Part shown: positions 34,285 through 41,731 of the stretch, piece by piece | Layout of the letters: every line of letters begins with the position of its first letter | Position numbering within the stretch: position 1 is the first letter of the stretch | NCBI GenBank assembly: GCA_937910305.1 | Contig: CALEPS010000067.1 | Coordinates: forward strand, 1 to 55,010 | Reading direction: 5' to 3' | Length of the DNA: 55,010 nt | DNA from: an uncultured Bacteroidales bacterium | GTDB lineage: Bacteria; Bacteroidota; Bacteroidia; Bacteroidales; Paludibacteraceae | Notes under the pieces: generated by a model | What the model saw: the letters and a program-made list of their open reading frames with translations, nothing else | Told to the model about the DNA's origin: nothing | Databases searched by the model: none | Made by a program: the position numbers and the translations under genes

Positions 34285-36618
34285 TTATTCGAGGCGTGAA
34301 CCGGTAAGAGAGTAAACTTCGTTTCCAATGAGGATGACCATTTGTCCGTTTCGGAGGACGAGCCTACCTCTGTCTCCTCCCTGAAGGGAAGAGGAGTCAA
34401 CATTATCGATGTCCGTGTACCAGCAACCGCAAGCTGTGCTATAATCGCTATACGAAGCCGTTGCTTCACCGCCTATTTCCAAATCGAAATACTCTGTTCC
34501 GTTGATATTGCTAGTTGCATAAGCGCCGAACACATTATACCCACCAGCACGGAAAACAAGTGCTCGACCTTCATTGGCTGAAGAGTTAACACGCCATGTG
34601 CCTTTTGTACCACTCTCAAACGACCATGTTTGAGCAGTACTGGACAAACTTACATTGGTTTTTGAACCATTAGTAAGATATTTGCCACCTGTTTGGATGG
34701 TAAATCCGCCCGTTGCAGACGTCAGCACAAAGTCAGCAGCCTCTGCTTCATTAGTCGTGCTCTGCAGTTTGCTATTGCTAATAGTACCTGCAGCATAGTA
34801 TTTAGTGCCACTTACTTGTGCATAGATTTTAAAGGTGCCACCGGTATTGCCATCAAAAGCAGCCACTCCGCCTTCACCGCCTTGCTCTGCATAAACAGCA
34901 TAGAGCGTAGTAGCCTCAGCGATAGGATCACCTGCTTTGACATAAGTCGGAGCAGTCGTTGCACTCTCGTAATCAGCCGTCTTGGTCCAACCAAGGAAGA
35001 ATTTGCCGCAAGGACAATCCAGAGGATTGGTAGCCGGAAGAACTACGGTACCGGTAGATTGCGTAGTAGCGAACTCACGACCGTTCGCCATGAAGGTCAA
35101 CGTGAACGGATCAACGACGATGGAGGGTTCCTCAATATAGGTAAGGGTTACCTGTTGTCCGCTCTCGGCGATGTTCAGCAATGGTTTGCCGCTAACTCCG
35201 GACCAAGAAGTCTTATTGCCGGTTCCCGGGAAGGGGTTCTTCGGACAGTTATCCGTAGAGCCGTCCCAACCGATCTTCGTTCCCGTAGCCGACACAATGG
35301 TAATTAATGGATTTCCATCTGTATTATTCGGCTCGTTGTTCGTCCATTTAGAAGCATTGAAGTTCACCTTCCAGATCAGCATACCGTGACCTGTCAACGG
35401 TGCGTCCCAGCCCTGTTGCTGACGATTCTCTAAATAATAACATAATCCTGAAGTGGTAGGACTCTGATAATTTCCCGAAGCATTAATTTGGTATGTTTGG
35501 AAGCCTTCCACTCCATTTGCAAGAATGGTAACGTTCTTTCCTTCATTTCCCAAGTTAATAGGCGTCAACCATCCAAAGAAATCTTTCTCCCATGGTCCAT
35601 AGTTAGGCGGGCAGTGACCATCTGCATTGTAGCTTCCGCCATCCATAATACTCCAATCATTTGGAGTAAGACAATTGATATAGTTATAAGTTTCTTGTGT
35701 ATTGGCATTGGTATCATAGAAATCAGGCAGACCCATTACGTGACCGAACTCGTGGCAGAGCGTACCGATACCGCCGAGCGAGGAGCCGGACAGTTCACCG
35801 GACATGGCATAGTTTTCTATCGTCTTGCCGCCCACTTTGCATTGCGAAGCCGTATAGGTACAACTACCATAGTATTGCGCGGAAGAGACCTCCCAGTTAT
35901 GGGGCCAAATGGTCTCGGATGTACCGCCGTCCGCCTGACCCTTACCGGCATAAATCACATAAACGAAATCGACATAACCGTCATTATTGGAGTCATAATC
36001 CGCCCAGTTGATATTGAACTGCTCATCCGCCAAGCGGCAGCCCTCAATAACAGCGTCGGTCGCATGCTGGTCATCGCCTTCTTCGCTACCGTCCGTTCCG
36101 TAATACGCCACATTGCGGCTAAGGGTCACCGGTCCGAAGACATCAAACTGCGGACGATAACTACCATTAGATTGATCCGAGAAATACTGCGCTGCGGAAG
36201 GATAACCGCTATTGACAGTACAATTGGTCGAGTTACAAAGTTCATCAAACGTAGCCTGAGTGTGACCGGACTGCATGCTCTTGTTACTAAAATTCACCAA
36301 GATCACCACTCCTTTCGGCGCTAAATTCGGCGTAACGCCTACATCCTTTCTTTGCCGACGAGCAACAACTTTTGCCCGGCGGGCCTTAGCCACCTCAGCC
36401 GAGGGAGCCTCACCTACCTCTACATACATGCCGTTGATTTCACGAACTTGTTTACCTTCACGGTTTATCATATAATGATAAAACTCGTCTCCAAATTGTT
36501 GAATCTCGATGGTCGTACCATCTGCTTGTGTGCGCGTTTGCCATCCTCGGCGCGCAGGAACTGCGCTTGCTGTCACAGCAAGAGCGCATAAGAAAAGAAA
36601 TGATAAAATCTTCTTCAT
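34285..36618 (-). CDS. secreted M6-family metalloprotease with C-terminal sorting-type tail
   Basis: 777 residues. Signal peptide; propeptide with VPARRGWQTRTQADG and DEFYHYMINREG (about 20-60); catalytic domain with the zinc site HEFGHVMGLPDFYD; a beta-rich C-terminal part with a repeat-type domain (ANGREFATTQSTGTVVLP) and an RICIN/beta-trefoil-like stretch; final tail VLRNGQMVILIGNEVYSLTG. A C/G hairpin repeat (34376-34398) encodes SSSLQGGDRGR, the linker just before the tail. First gene of the operon with the sandwich protein, S26-like peptidase and PqqD. Confidence 0.88.
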   Translation of the reverse strand: MKKILSFLFLCALAVTASAVPARRGWQTRTQADGTTIEIQQFGDEFYHYMINREGKQVREINGMYVEVGEAPSAEVAKARRAKVVARRQRKDVGVTPNLAPKGVVILVNFSNKSMQSGHTQATFDELCNSTNCTVNSGYPSAAQYFSDQSNGSYRPQFDVFGPVTLSRNVAYYGTDGSEEGDDQHATDAVIEGCRLADEQFNINWADYDSNNDGYVDFVYVIYAGKGQADGGTSETIWPHNWEVSSAQYYGSCTYTASQCKVGGKTIENYAMSGELSGSSLGGIGTLCHEFGHVMGLPDFYDTNANTQETYNYINCLTPNDWSIMDGGSYNADGHCPPNYGPWEKDFFGWLTPINLGNEGKNVTILANGVEGFQTYQINASGNYQSPTTSGLCYYLENRQQQGWDAPLTGHGMLIWKVNFNASKWTNNEPNNTDGNPLITIVSATGTKIGWDGSTDNCPKNPFPGTGNKTSWSGVSGKPLLNIAESGQQVTLTYIEEPSIVVDPFTLTFMANGREFATTQSTGTVVLPATNPLDCPCGKFFLGWTKTADYESATTAPTYVKAGDPIAEATTLYAVYAEQGGEGGVAAFDGNTGGTFKIYAQVSGTKYYAAGTISNSKLQSTTNEAEAADFVLTSATGGFTIQTGGKYLTNGSKTNVSLSSTAQTWSFESGTKGTWRVNSSANEGRALVFRAGGYNVFGAYATSNINGTEYFDLEIGGEATASYSDYSTACGCWYTDIDNVDSSSLQGGDRGRLVLRNGQMVILIGNEVYSLTGSRLE
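34376..34398. repeat. C/G hairpin repeat in the M6 linker
   Basis: cctccctgaagggaagagga, a shortened member of the ccctcccctgaaggg family, placed exactly at the linker before the C-terminal tail. Confidence 0.7.
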
Positions 36619-36657
36619 GATATGAATATATAATGTTTTATTTTACGAATTAGCGTG

Positions 36658-36689
36658 CAAAGGTACGGCTTTTTTTTCAGATACACAAA
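36658..36689 (-). promoter_or_regulatory. promoter of the M6 / S26 / PqqD operon
   Basis: On the minus strand: TTTG (36689-36686), 20 bp, TACCTTTG (36665-36658). A-rich spacer after tttgtgtatc. Confidence 0.8.
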
Positions 36690-36710
36690 TAAAATTGCAG
36701 TTTTTAAGAA

Positions 36711-36867
36711 AATAAACATAGATAAACCCTTTTAAATGCTTTAAAGCTGCGCTTTCTGTGTACTTTGGAGCTATAAACTCCTTGTAAGCAAGCTTCCAGA
36801 GAGTTTCTATCTCCAAAGCCCACGCCCTAGGGGGTTAAAGCATTTAAAAGCAATAAACATAAATAAA
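36711..36867. other. nested inverted-repeat element bounded by direct repeats
   Basis: Outer arms ttttaaatgctttaa (36730-36744) and ttaaagcatttaaaa (36835-36849) are perfectly complementary. Inner arms 36763-36780 and 36801-36818 pair at 16 of 18 positions around a 20-nt loop that itself holds cttg/caag. The whole is flanked by direct repeats aataaacatagataaa (36711-36726) and aataaacataaataaa (36852-36867). It lies upstream of both divergent promoters, so it belongs to neither leader. It could be a small mobile element with target duplication, a non-coding RNA, or an operator. Confidence 0.7.
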
Positions 36868-36956
36868 ATTTCTTGTCCTATTTATTGGATTTAGCGGAGT
36901 ATATATGTGGAAAAATTGACAGATTTTGCAGAAAAAGTCATTTTATACCTATTTAA

Positions 36957-36988
36957 TTTGCGTATATGCGCGAAAAGTGTTATTTTTG
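36957..36988 (+). promoter_or_regulatory. promoter of the secreted Ig-like protein gene
   Basis: TTTG (36957-36960), 20 bp, TATTTTTG (36981-36988). Confidence 0.8.
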
Positions 36989-37068
36989 CATTCGATTTTG
37001 TAAGATATAGTTGTCAAAACACTATAAAAACCCAATTATTCATTTAACTTAAAAACATTAAAACACAA

Positions 37069-38772
37069 ATGAAAAAACTTTTCACATTAGCCGCTGCCGT
37101 ACTGGCAAGCATGGCAATGATGGCAGTTGTTCCAACAACTACTTTGAATCCTGCAAATGTACCGGCAGAGGGTTGGGCTGGCAAGTATGCACCGGCTTAC
37201 ATTGAAAACGGTGAATGGGTATGTTTCTCCCCGTACGAGATTTACCAATCTACCGCTCAAACATGGGCAGCCAAAGACAACAGCGGTTCTACCGATGGAT
37301 CATGGGATGCAATCGATCCTTTCCCCGCACAGAGTGCATGGACAACCAACGATGGTAAAATAGCCACCGTTCGTCAAGGTCAAAAAGGTCCGTACTACTA
37401 TCGCGTCACCAACACTACGGATGTTGCAGCATTAGTTAAGAGCGGTTCAAACAAGAAACGTACGATTTTCCTAGAGGCTTTCGAACTGACTAATGGTGTA
37501 GCAGCTGAAACCACAACCGCAGTTGCCAGCATGGAAAGCAGCACTATGGGTGTTATTTCTGTGACAGGGCTGGACGCTGCGAAAGAATATTTGATCGTTG
37601 TTCGCGCCGAGGATTCCGGTTCCGGAGGAACCAGTAGTGGCAATAGCAACTATTATGCTATTGGTTTTAAGACCGTTCTCAGCACAGAACCTATGCTCAA
37701 TGTTAGTCCTGCTTCTGTAAATTTAGAAGCTATCGCATCTAATACCAATCCGAGCACTACTGTTAATTTTAGCGGAAAGAACCTTACTCCGGGCACGTAT
37801 AATTTGACTGTTCCGAATTTGGCAGGTTTGACCGTTACTCCGACTGCAGTAACCGTAAGTGCAGATGGCAAACTGAACGCAGAAGTTACGATTGCATACG
37901 CAAGCACAGTAGATGTAGCAGCCGGCAACACCAGTTTGACTCTTACCATCGGTGAGTTATCGGCAGCTGTAGCTATCAATTACTCAGCTGTTATGACCAA
38001 GCAATATATCACCAGATCGTTCAACATCGAGCAACTCGTGATGGCTAATAGTAAGGCATATGATATCAAGGCCGCTTTTGATGCTGCTCACATCGAGTAT
38101 GGCAATTTGGATGCATTGGATTCGTTGAATAACGACAAGGGCGCAGGTCGTAACGAGGCTTATCTGGGTCTGAAGATTAAGAAAACCGGCGGTTTCATCG
38201 CATGCTGGTTGCCAGCTGGTCAAACCATCCGCGTTAAGTTCGGTTATGTTGAAAATAAAGTGAATGCTATTGCCGGAAGTGACACCATCGTTCTGAATCC
38301 GACCAACAAAACGTTGGATGTATTGGAGTTCACCGCACTTGCAGATACCTACGTTAAGATCCAAACGACCAGCGACAAGACCGTTGTTCTCAAGCAGATC
38401 AAGCTTAATGAGGCTATTACTGACGTATTATACAAGATCGCTTACAACATCGGCGAAGGCGGTACTGTTACCGGTTGGACAGTCGCTCTGCCTGGCGAGG
38501 AAGTAGTGATGGACATCACCTCCAATGAGGGCTTTGCGCTGACTAACATTACCTATAACGGTACAGCGATGGTACAAACTGCTCCGGGTGCTCCAATTAG
38601 TTTTGAGATGCCGGAAGAGAATGTAACCGTTGAGGCTTCGTTTGGAGATGTAGCTACCGCTATCGACAACACCGAAGAGGCAGTTAAGGCTGTTAAGTTC
38701 TTCGAGAATGGTCAGTTAATCATCGAGAAGAACGGCGTGCTCTACAACGCACAGGGCGCTATTGTTAAGTAA
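37069..38772 (+). CDS. secreted Ig-like protein with C-terminal sorting-type tail
   Basis: 567 residues; signal peptide (LAAAVLASMAMMAV). The N-terminal ~200 residues form a beta domain of unknown type. A BACON/choice-of-anchor style Ig domain follows (LNVSPASVNLEAIASN through LTLTIGELSAAVAINY), then a further beta domain and a bacterial-repeat domain (YKIAYNIGEGGTVTGWTV through ENVTVEASF). The last residues are KFFENGQLIIEKNGVLYNAQ plus GAIVK, the same tail as in the 1772-residue protein. Role unknown; probably displayed at the surface. It has its own promoter, and a terminator lies behind the repeat element that follows. Confidence 0.75.
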   Translation: MKKLFTLAAAVLASMAMMAVVPTTTLNPANVPAEGWAGKYAPAYIENGEWVCFSPYEIYQSTAQTWAAKDNSGSTDGSWDAIDPFPAQSAWTTNDGKIATVRQGQKGPYYYRVTNTTDVAALVKSGSNKKRTIFLEAFELTNGVAAETTTAVASMESSTMGVISVTGLDAAKEYLIVVRAEDSGSGGTSSGNSNYYAIGFKTVLSTEPMLNVSPASVNLEAIASNTNPSTTVNFSGKNLTPGTYNLTVPNLAGLTVTPTAVTVSADGKLNAEVTIAYASTVDVAAGNTSLTLTIGELSAAVAINYSAVMTKQYITRSFNIEQLVMANSKAYDIKAAFDAAHIEYGNLDALDSLNNDKGAGRNEAYLGLKIKKTGGFIACWLPAGQTIRVKFGYVENKVNAIAGSDTIVLNPTNKTLDVLEFTALADTYVKIQTTSDKTVVLKQIKLNEAITDVLYKIAYNIGEGGTVTGWTVALPGEEVVMDITSNEGFALTNITYNGTAMVQTAPGAPISFEMPEENVTVEASFGDVATAIDNTEEAVKAVKFFENGQLIIEKNGVLYNAQGAIVK

Positions 38773-38777
38773 GAAAA

Positions 38778-38853
38778 ACCACCCCGGGGAGTTCTACGGA
38801 CGGCCACCGGCAGTCCGATCGAGCAGAGTTCTTCACCCGCTCAAGGGAGGGAG
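38778..38853 (+). repeat. ~75-bp structured interspersed element, copy 3 (intergenic)
   Basis: Same orientation as the copy at 5072-5150. The core cggacggcc-acc-ggcagtccg is conserved and so are the C-rich and G-rich ends. It sits just after the stop of the secreted gene. Confidence 0.85.
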
Positions 38854-38858
38854 GAATG

Positions 38859-38888
38859 ACAGCTCCGCATAATGCGGGCTGTTTTTTT
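38859..38888 (+). terminator. Rho-independent terminator of the secreted Ig-like gene
   Basis: acagc (bulged t) ccgca / tgcgg gctgt with a taa loop, then TTTTTT. Confidence 0.8.
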
Positions 38889-39008
38889 GTGCGGAACGCT
38901 CCCCAAAAAGACTCTATAGCCGTTCACCGGACACTCAACCGTGCCCCCCTCGAAGGAGGGAGAAAAGGGGATATCGTACCGCTGTGGTGCCGGTTTCGTT
39001 CCGAACAT

Positions 39009-39037
39009 CCTGTGTTAATCCTGTGTTAATGCTGTGT
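39009..39037 (+). repeat. 11-bp tandem array (ctgtgttaatc, ctgtgttaatg, ctgtgtt)
   Basis: Tandem 11-mers in the mlaE upstream region. Confidence 0.75.
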
Positions 39038-39108
39038 TGGGATATTGAGAGAGGAGGACAGAGGAAAAGCAGGAAAAGGGCAAGGAAGGGACGAAAAAAG
39101 CACAAAGA

Positions 39109-39140
39109 TTTGCGTATATCAAAAAAAAGTTGTAAATTTG
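39109..39140 (+). promoter_or_regulatory. promoter of mlaE
   Basis: TTTG (39109-39112), 20 bp, TAAATTTG (39133-39140). The spacer has the gtatatcaaaaaaaa stretch also seen in the promoter at 7803. Confidence 0.8.
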
Positions 39141-39205
39141 CACGCTTTTTGTATTCCAATACAAAATACGAAAGTCAGAAGTCGAAAGTCAAAAGACATT
39201 AAACG

Positions 39206-39943
39206 ATGCGAATATTACAACATATAGGAGAGTATTTTCTGCTGATGGGCCGGGTATTGCGTATGCCCGACCGCCAGCGGATGTTCTGGCGTCAATACAG
39301 CAGAGAACTGGAGAAACAAGGTCTGCAGAGTCTGCCGATCGTGCTGATCATTTCCGTATTTATCGGAGCCATCCTGACCATTCAGGCGAAGACGAACACG
39401 GAGAACCCGCTTCTGCCAACTTATACGGTAGGTCTGCTGACGAGGGAGACGCTGCTGCTGGAGTTCTCAAGCACGATCCTGTGTCTCATTCTGGCAGGCA
39501 AAGTGGGGTCCAACATCGCTTCGGAGATAGGCACGATGCGTATCACGGAACAGATTGACGCGATGGAGATTATGGGTGTGAACAGCGCCAACTATCTGAT
39601 TCTGCCGAAGATCCTGGCGTTCGTGACGATGATGCCAATGCTAGTTATCATCTCGACGGCCGTAGGTCTGGTAGGAGGCTGGGCGGTAGGTGCGTTCACG
39701 GACATCATCACCGTACACGACTACCTCATCGGCGTGCAGTACGCGTTCAATCCATACTACGTATGGTACGGAATCATCAAGAGTCTGGTGTTCGCGTTCG
39801 TGATCACGAGCATGAGCAGTTATTACGGCTATAACGTACGCGGCGGCGCGCTGGATGTAGGACGCGCCAGTACGAATGCCGTTGTGAACAGCAATATCAT
39901 GATATTGTTTTTAGATTTAGTGCTTTCAAAGCTGCTGCTTTGA
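39206..39943 (+). CDS. mlaE: MlaE/YrbE-family ABC permease
   Basis: 245 residues, inner-membrane permease of the Mla-type lipid transporter that keeps outer-membrane asymmetry. Signature segments are LTRETLLLEFSSTILCLILAGKVGSNIASE and GTMRITEQIDAMEIMGVN. Its ATPase partner lies at 40545, separated by about 600 bp that carry an S23-like gene and inverted repeat arrays; in other genomes the two genes are usually adjacent. Confidence 0.9.
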   Translation: MRILQHIGEYFLLMGRVLRMPDRQRMFWRQYSRELEKQGLQSLPIVLIISVFIGAILTIQAKTNTENPLLPTYTVGLLTRETLLLEFSSTILCLILAGKVGSNIASEIGTMRITEQIDAMEIMGVNSANYLILPKILAFVTMMPMLVIISTAVGLVGGWAVGAFTDIITVHDYLIGVQYAFNPYYVWYGIIKSLVFAFVITSMSSYYGYNVRGGALDVGRASTNAVVNSNIMILFLDLVLSKLLL

Positions 39944-39954
39944 GCACAAAATCT

Positions 39955-40032
39955 GACCGGCGCGAGCGCCTGTAAGACCGCTTCGCTGTAGGACCGTTTA
40001 CACTGTAAGACCGCGGCAAGCCGCTGTAAGAT
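39955..40032 (+). repeat. left mini-hairpin array of S23-like element B
   Basis: Units tgtaagaccg plus a hairpin core (ggcg-cgag-cgcc, gcttcgc, gcggc-aa-gccgc), that is, the family in reverse orientation. Segments 39976-39990, 40002-40010 and 40025-40032 are complementary, in nested order, to 40512-40526, 40468-40476 and 40443-40450. Confidence 0.85.
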
Positions 40033-40038
40033 AAAAAG

Positions 40039-40440
40039 ATGCATAATTATAAAAATCTACATATCTGGCAAGAGGGTATAAATCTCGCGCGAAAGATTTA
40101 TGAGGTTACGGGTAACTTTCCTGCTAACGAGAAATACGGAATCGTTTCTCAAATGACCAGGGCAGCGGTTTCTATACCTTCTAACATAGCAGAAGGGGCT
40201 GGAAGAAACAGCAATAAAGATTTTGCTAACTTTTTAAGTATAGCTATTGGCTCGATTTTTGAATTGCATACACAAATTGCTATTTGTGAGCAAATAGGAT
40301 ACATAAATGAAGAAACAACAAAACAATTGGAACAGCAGATATACACACTGCAACAACAAATAACAACCTACAAGCAGCGGATAGAAGGGAGCGCCCCGCG
40401 GCAAGGGGAGACATCCCCGACGAGCGAAAGCAAGAAATAA
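40039..40440 (+). CDS. four-helix-bundle protein of the S23 / 23S rRNA intervening-sequence family (second copy)
   Basis: 133 residues. The family motif is strong: YKNLHIWQEGINLARKIYEV, GIVSQMTRAAVSIPSNIAEG, DFANFLSIAIGSIFELHTQI. It is not close to the copy at 11188, which argues against recent local duplication. It is AT-rich compared with mlaE and mlaF, between which it is inserted. Mini-hairpin repeats flank it in opposite orientations. Its last ~20 residues (GSAPRQGETSPTSESKK region) are themselves encoded by repeat-like sequence with a gggga/tcccc hairpin. Role unknown. Confidence 0.88.
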   Translation: MHNYKNLHIWQEGINLARKIYEVTGNFPANEKYGIVSQMTRAAVSIPSNIAEGAGRNSNKDFANFLSIAIGSIFELHTQIAICEQIGYINEETTKQLEQQIYTLQQQITTYKQRIEGSAPRQGETSPTSESKK

Positions 40441-40442
40441 AA

Positions 40443-40530
40443 ATCTTACAATGAGCGTAGCGAATGATCTTACAGTGAACGAAGAGAACGTTCCAACAAC
40501 GATAGTGGTCATACAGCGAAGCGGTCACAA
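40443..40530 (+). repeat. right mini-hairpin array of S23-like element B (inverted relative to the left one)
   Basis: Units with atcttaca, tcttacagt and tacagcgaagcggtc: the forward orientation of the family, matching the left array as nested reverse complements of 8, 9 and 15 bp. Confidence 0.85.
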
Positions 40531-40544
40531 CTTAGTTGTATTAT

Positions 40545-41297
40545 ATGATTGAAGTAAAAGATGTAGTCAAGAGTTTTGACGGGAATGTGGTGCTGAACCA
40601 CGTGAGTACCGAGATGCGGGACGGGGAAGTGAATATGATCATCGGCCAGTCCGGTTCCGGCAAGACCGTGCTGATGAAAAGCATGATCGGTCTGCATGCC
40701 GTGGACAGCGGACAGATACTGTATGACGGCCGCGATCTGGCGGAGATGCGGAGCAAAGATATCCGGATGCTTCACCGCGAGGTAGGAATGCTGTTCCAAG
40801 GCAGCGCGCTGTTCGACTCCATGACGGTGATAGAGAATGTGCTGTTCCCGATGGAGATGTTCTCGCATAAGAGCCGCGAAGAGATGCGTGAGAGGGCGGA
40901 GTTCTGCCTCAAGCGCGTAGAGATGCCTGAACGCGTGTGGAACCTGATGCCGAGCGAGATATCCGGAGGACAGCAGAAACGTGTGGCTATTGCACGCGCT
41001 ATCGTGCTGGAGCCGAAATACCTCTTCTGCGACGAACCGAACTCGGGTCTGGACCCGAAGACCAGTCTCGTGATCGATGCGTTGATTCAGGACATCACCA
41101 AGGAATATAACATCTGCACGATCGTGAACAGCCATGATATGAACTCCATCATGGAGATAGGCGACAATATCGTGTTCCTCAAAGGCGGCAAGAAAGAATG
41201 GCAAGGCAGCCGACACGAGATCATGAACAGCGAGAACGAAGCACTCAACGACTTCGTATTCGCATCGGAATTGTTCAAGAAGATAAAAAACAAATAA
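40545..41297 (+). CDS. mlaF: MlaF-type ABC transporter ATP-binding protein
   Basis: ATPase of the Mla lipid transporter, about 250 residues. Walker A GQSGSGKT, signature ISGGQQKRVAIARAI, Walker B YLFCDEPNSGLDP. Start taken as ATG 40545 (MIEVKDVVKSF); the TTG upstream adds only MYY. It follows directly on the right array of element B, so it is read from the mlaE promoter through that element or from an unseen one. No mlaD is in the window. Confidence 0.9.
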   Translation: MIEVKDVVKSFDGNVVLNHVSTEMRDGEVNMIIGQSGSGKTVLMKSMIGLHAVDSGQILYDGRDLAEMRSKDIRMLHREVGMLFQGSALFDSMTVIENVLFPMEMFSHKSREEMRERAEFCLKRVEMPERVWNLMPSEISGGQQKRVAIARAIVLEPKYLFCDEPNSGLDPKTSLVIDALIQDITKEYNICTIVNSHDMNSIMEIGDNIVFLKGGKKEWQGSRHEIMNSENEALNDFVFASELFKKIKNK

Positions 41298-41330
41298 CCC
41301 CTCCCCGACCCTCCCCTCAAGGGAGGGAGG
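41298..41330 (+). repeat. C/G hairpin repeat after mlaF
   Basis: ccctcccctcaagggaggga: self-complementary, same family as in dapB; no T-tract, so not an obvious terminator. Confidence 0.75.
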
Positions 41331-41341
41331 AAAGATGATAA

Positions 41342-41695
41342 ATGAATATGAATAAAATAATGAAGAAGATTGTATTGATTGCCCTGTTGGGCGTGATGGG
41401 AATGGGTGTTTATGCCCAGCAACCGGCTCGTGTGCCTGCTTACCGCGGCATGATCGAGCGCGTGCAGCCGAACGGGTACACGCTGCGCACCTTCCTGCGC
41501 GGAGACGAACACAAACACTGGATGATGACCGAAGACGGATGGTTGATCCGTGAGAACAAAAAAGGATGGCTGAAATACGCCAAGGTGAACCGCAAAGGCG
41601 AGATTGTAACCAGCTGCCGCAAAGCCAAAAACGTAGAGGACCGGAGCAAATGCCAGAAGAAATGGCTGGAGAAGCACGGAGTAAAGAGGGAGTGA
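41342..41695 (+). CDS. small secreted protein resembling an isolated M6-peptidase propeptide
   Basis: 117 residues; 114 from the third codon and 111 from MKKIV. Signal peptide ending YAQQ. The mature part RVPAYRGMIERVQPNGYTLR, FLRGDEHKHWMMTEDGWLI matches the propeptide of M6 proteases, including REGMIRTDANG and LNGDEHFHFITDAEGRW of the next gene. There is no catalytic domain and no frame break linking it to the following gene. It could act in trans as an inhibitor or folding helper of M6 enzymes. The C-terminus is Lys-rich. Confidence 0.75.
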   Translation: MNMNKIMKKIVLIALLGVMGMGVYAQQPARVPAYRGMIERVQPNGYTLRTFLRGDEHKHWMMTEDGWLIRENKKGWLKYAKVNRKGEIVTSCRKAKNVEDRSKCQKKWLEKHGVKRE

Positions 41696-41696
41696 T

Positions 41697-41730
41697 AATT
41701 GAGAATTGATAATTGAGAATTGATAATTGG
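41697..41730 (+). repeat. heptamer array (aattgag/aattgat) before the M6 gene
   Basis: aattgag, aattgat, aattgag, aattgat, aattggt units running up to the start codon; no separate ribosome site is visible. Confidence 0.85.
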
Positions 41731-41731
41731 T

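Larger units (their letters stand above)
36619..37068. other. 450-bp divergent spacer: two promoters around a structured element
   Basis: No gene. From left to right: the leader and promoter of the M6 operon (minus, 36658-36689), a nested inverted-repeat element flanked by direct repeats (36711-36867), and the promoter (36957-36988) and leader of the secreted gene at 37069. Confidence 0.8.
38773..39205. other. 433-bp spacer: ~75-bp element, terminator, further repeats, mlaE promoter
   Basis: No gene. Contains the ~75-bp element (38778-38853), a terminator (38859-38888), a C/G hairpin (38944-38968), an 11-bp array (39009-39037), the mlaE promoter (39109-39140) and gtcgaaa/gtcagaa-type heptamers (39171-39195). 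Confidence 0.8.

Noticed and set aside
35488..36324. 278-codon plus-strand open frame within the M6 protease gene
   Set aside because: Antisense shadow of the catalytic domain containing HEFGH.
41298..41330. C/G hairpin after mlaF as a terminator
   Set aside because: No T-tract follows; the same hairpin occurs inside coding sequences, so it is a repeat element.
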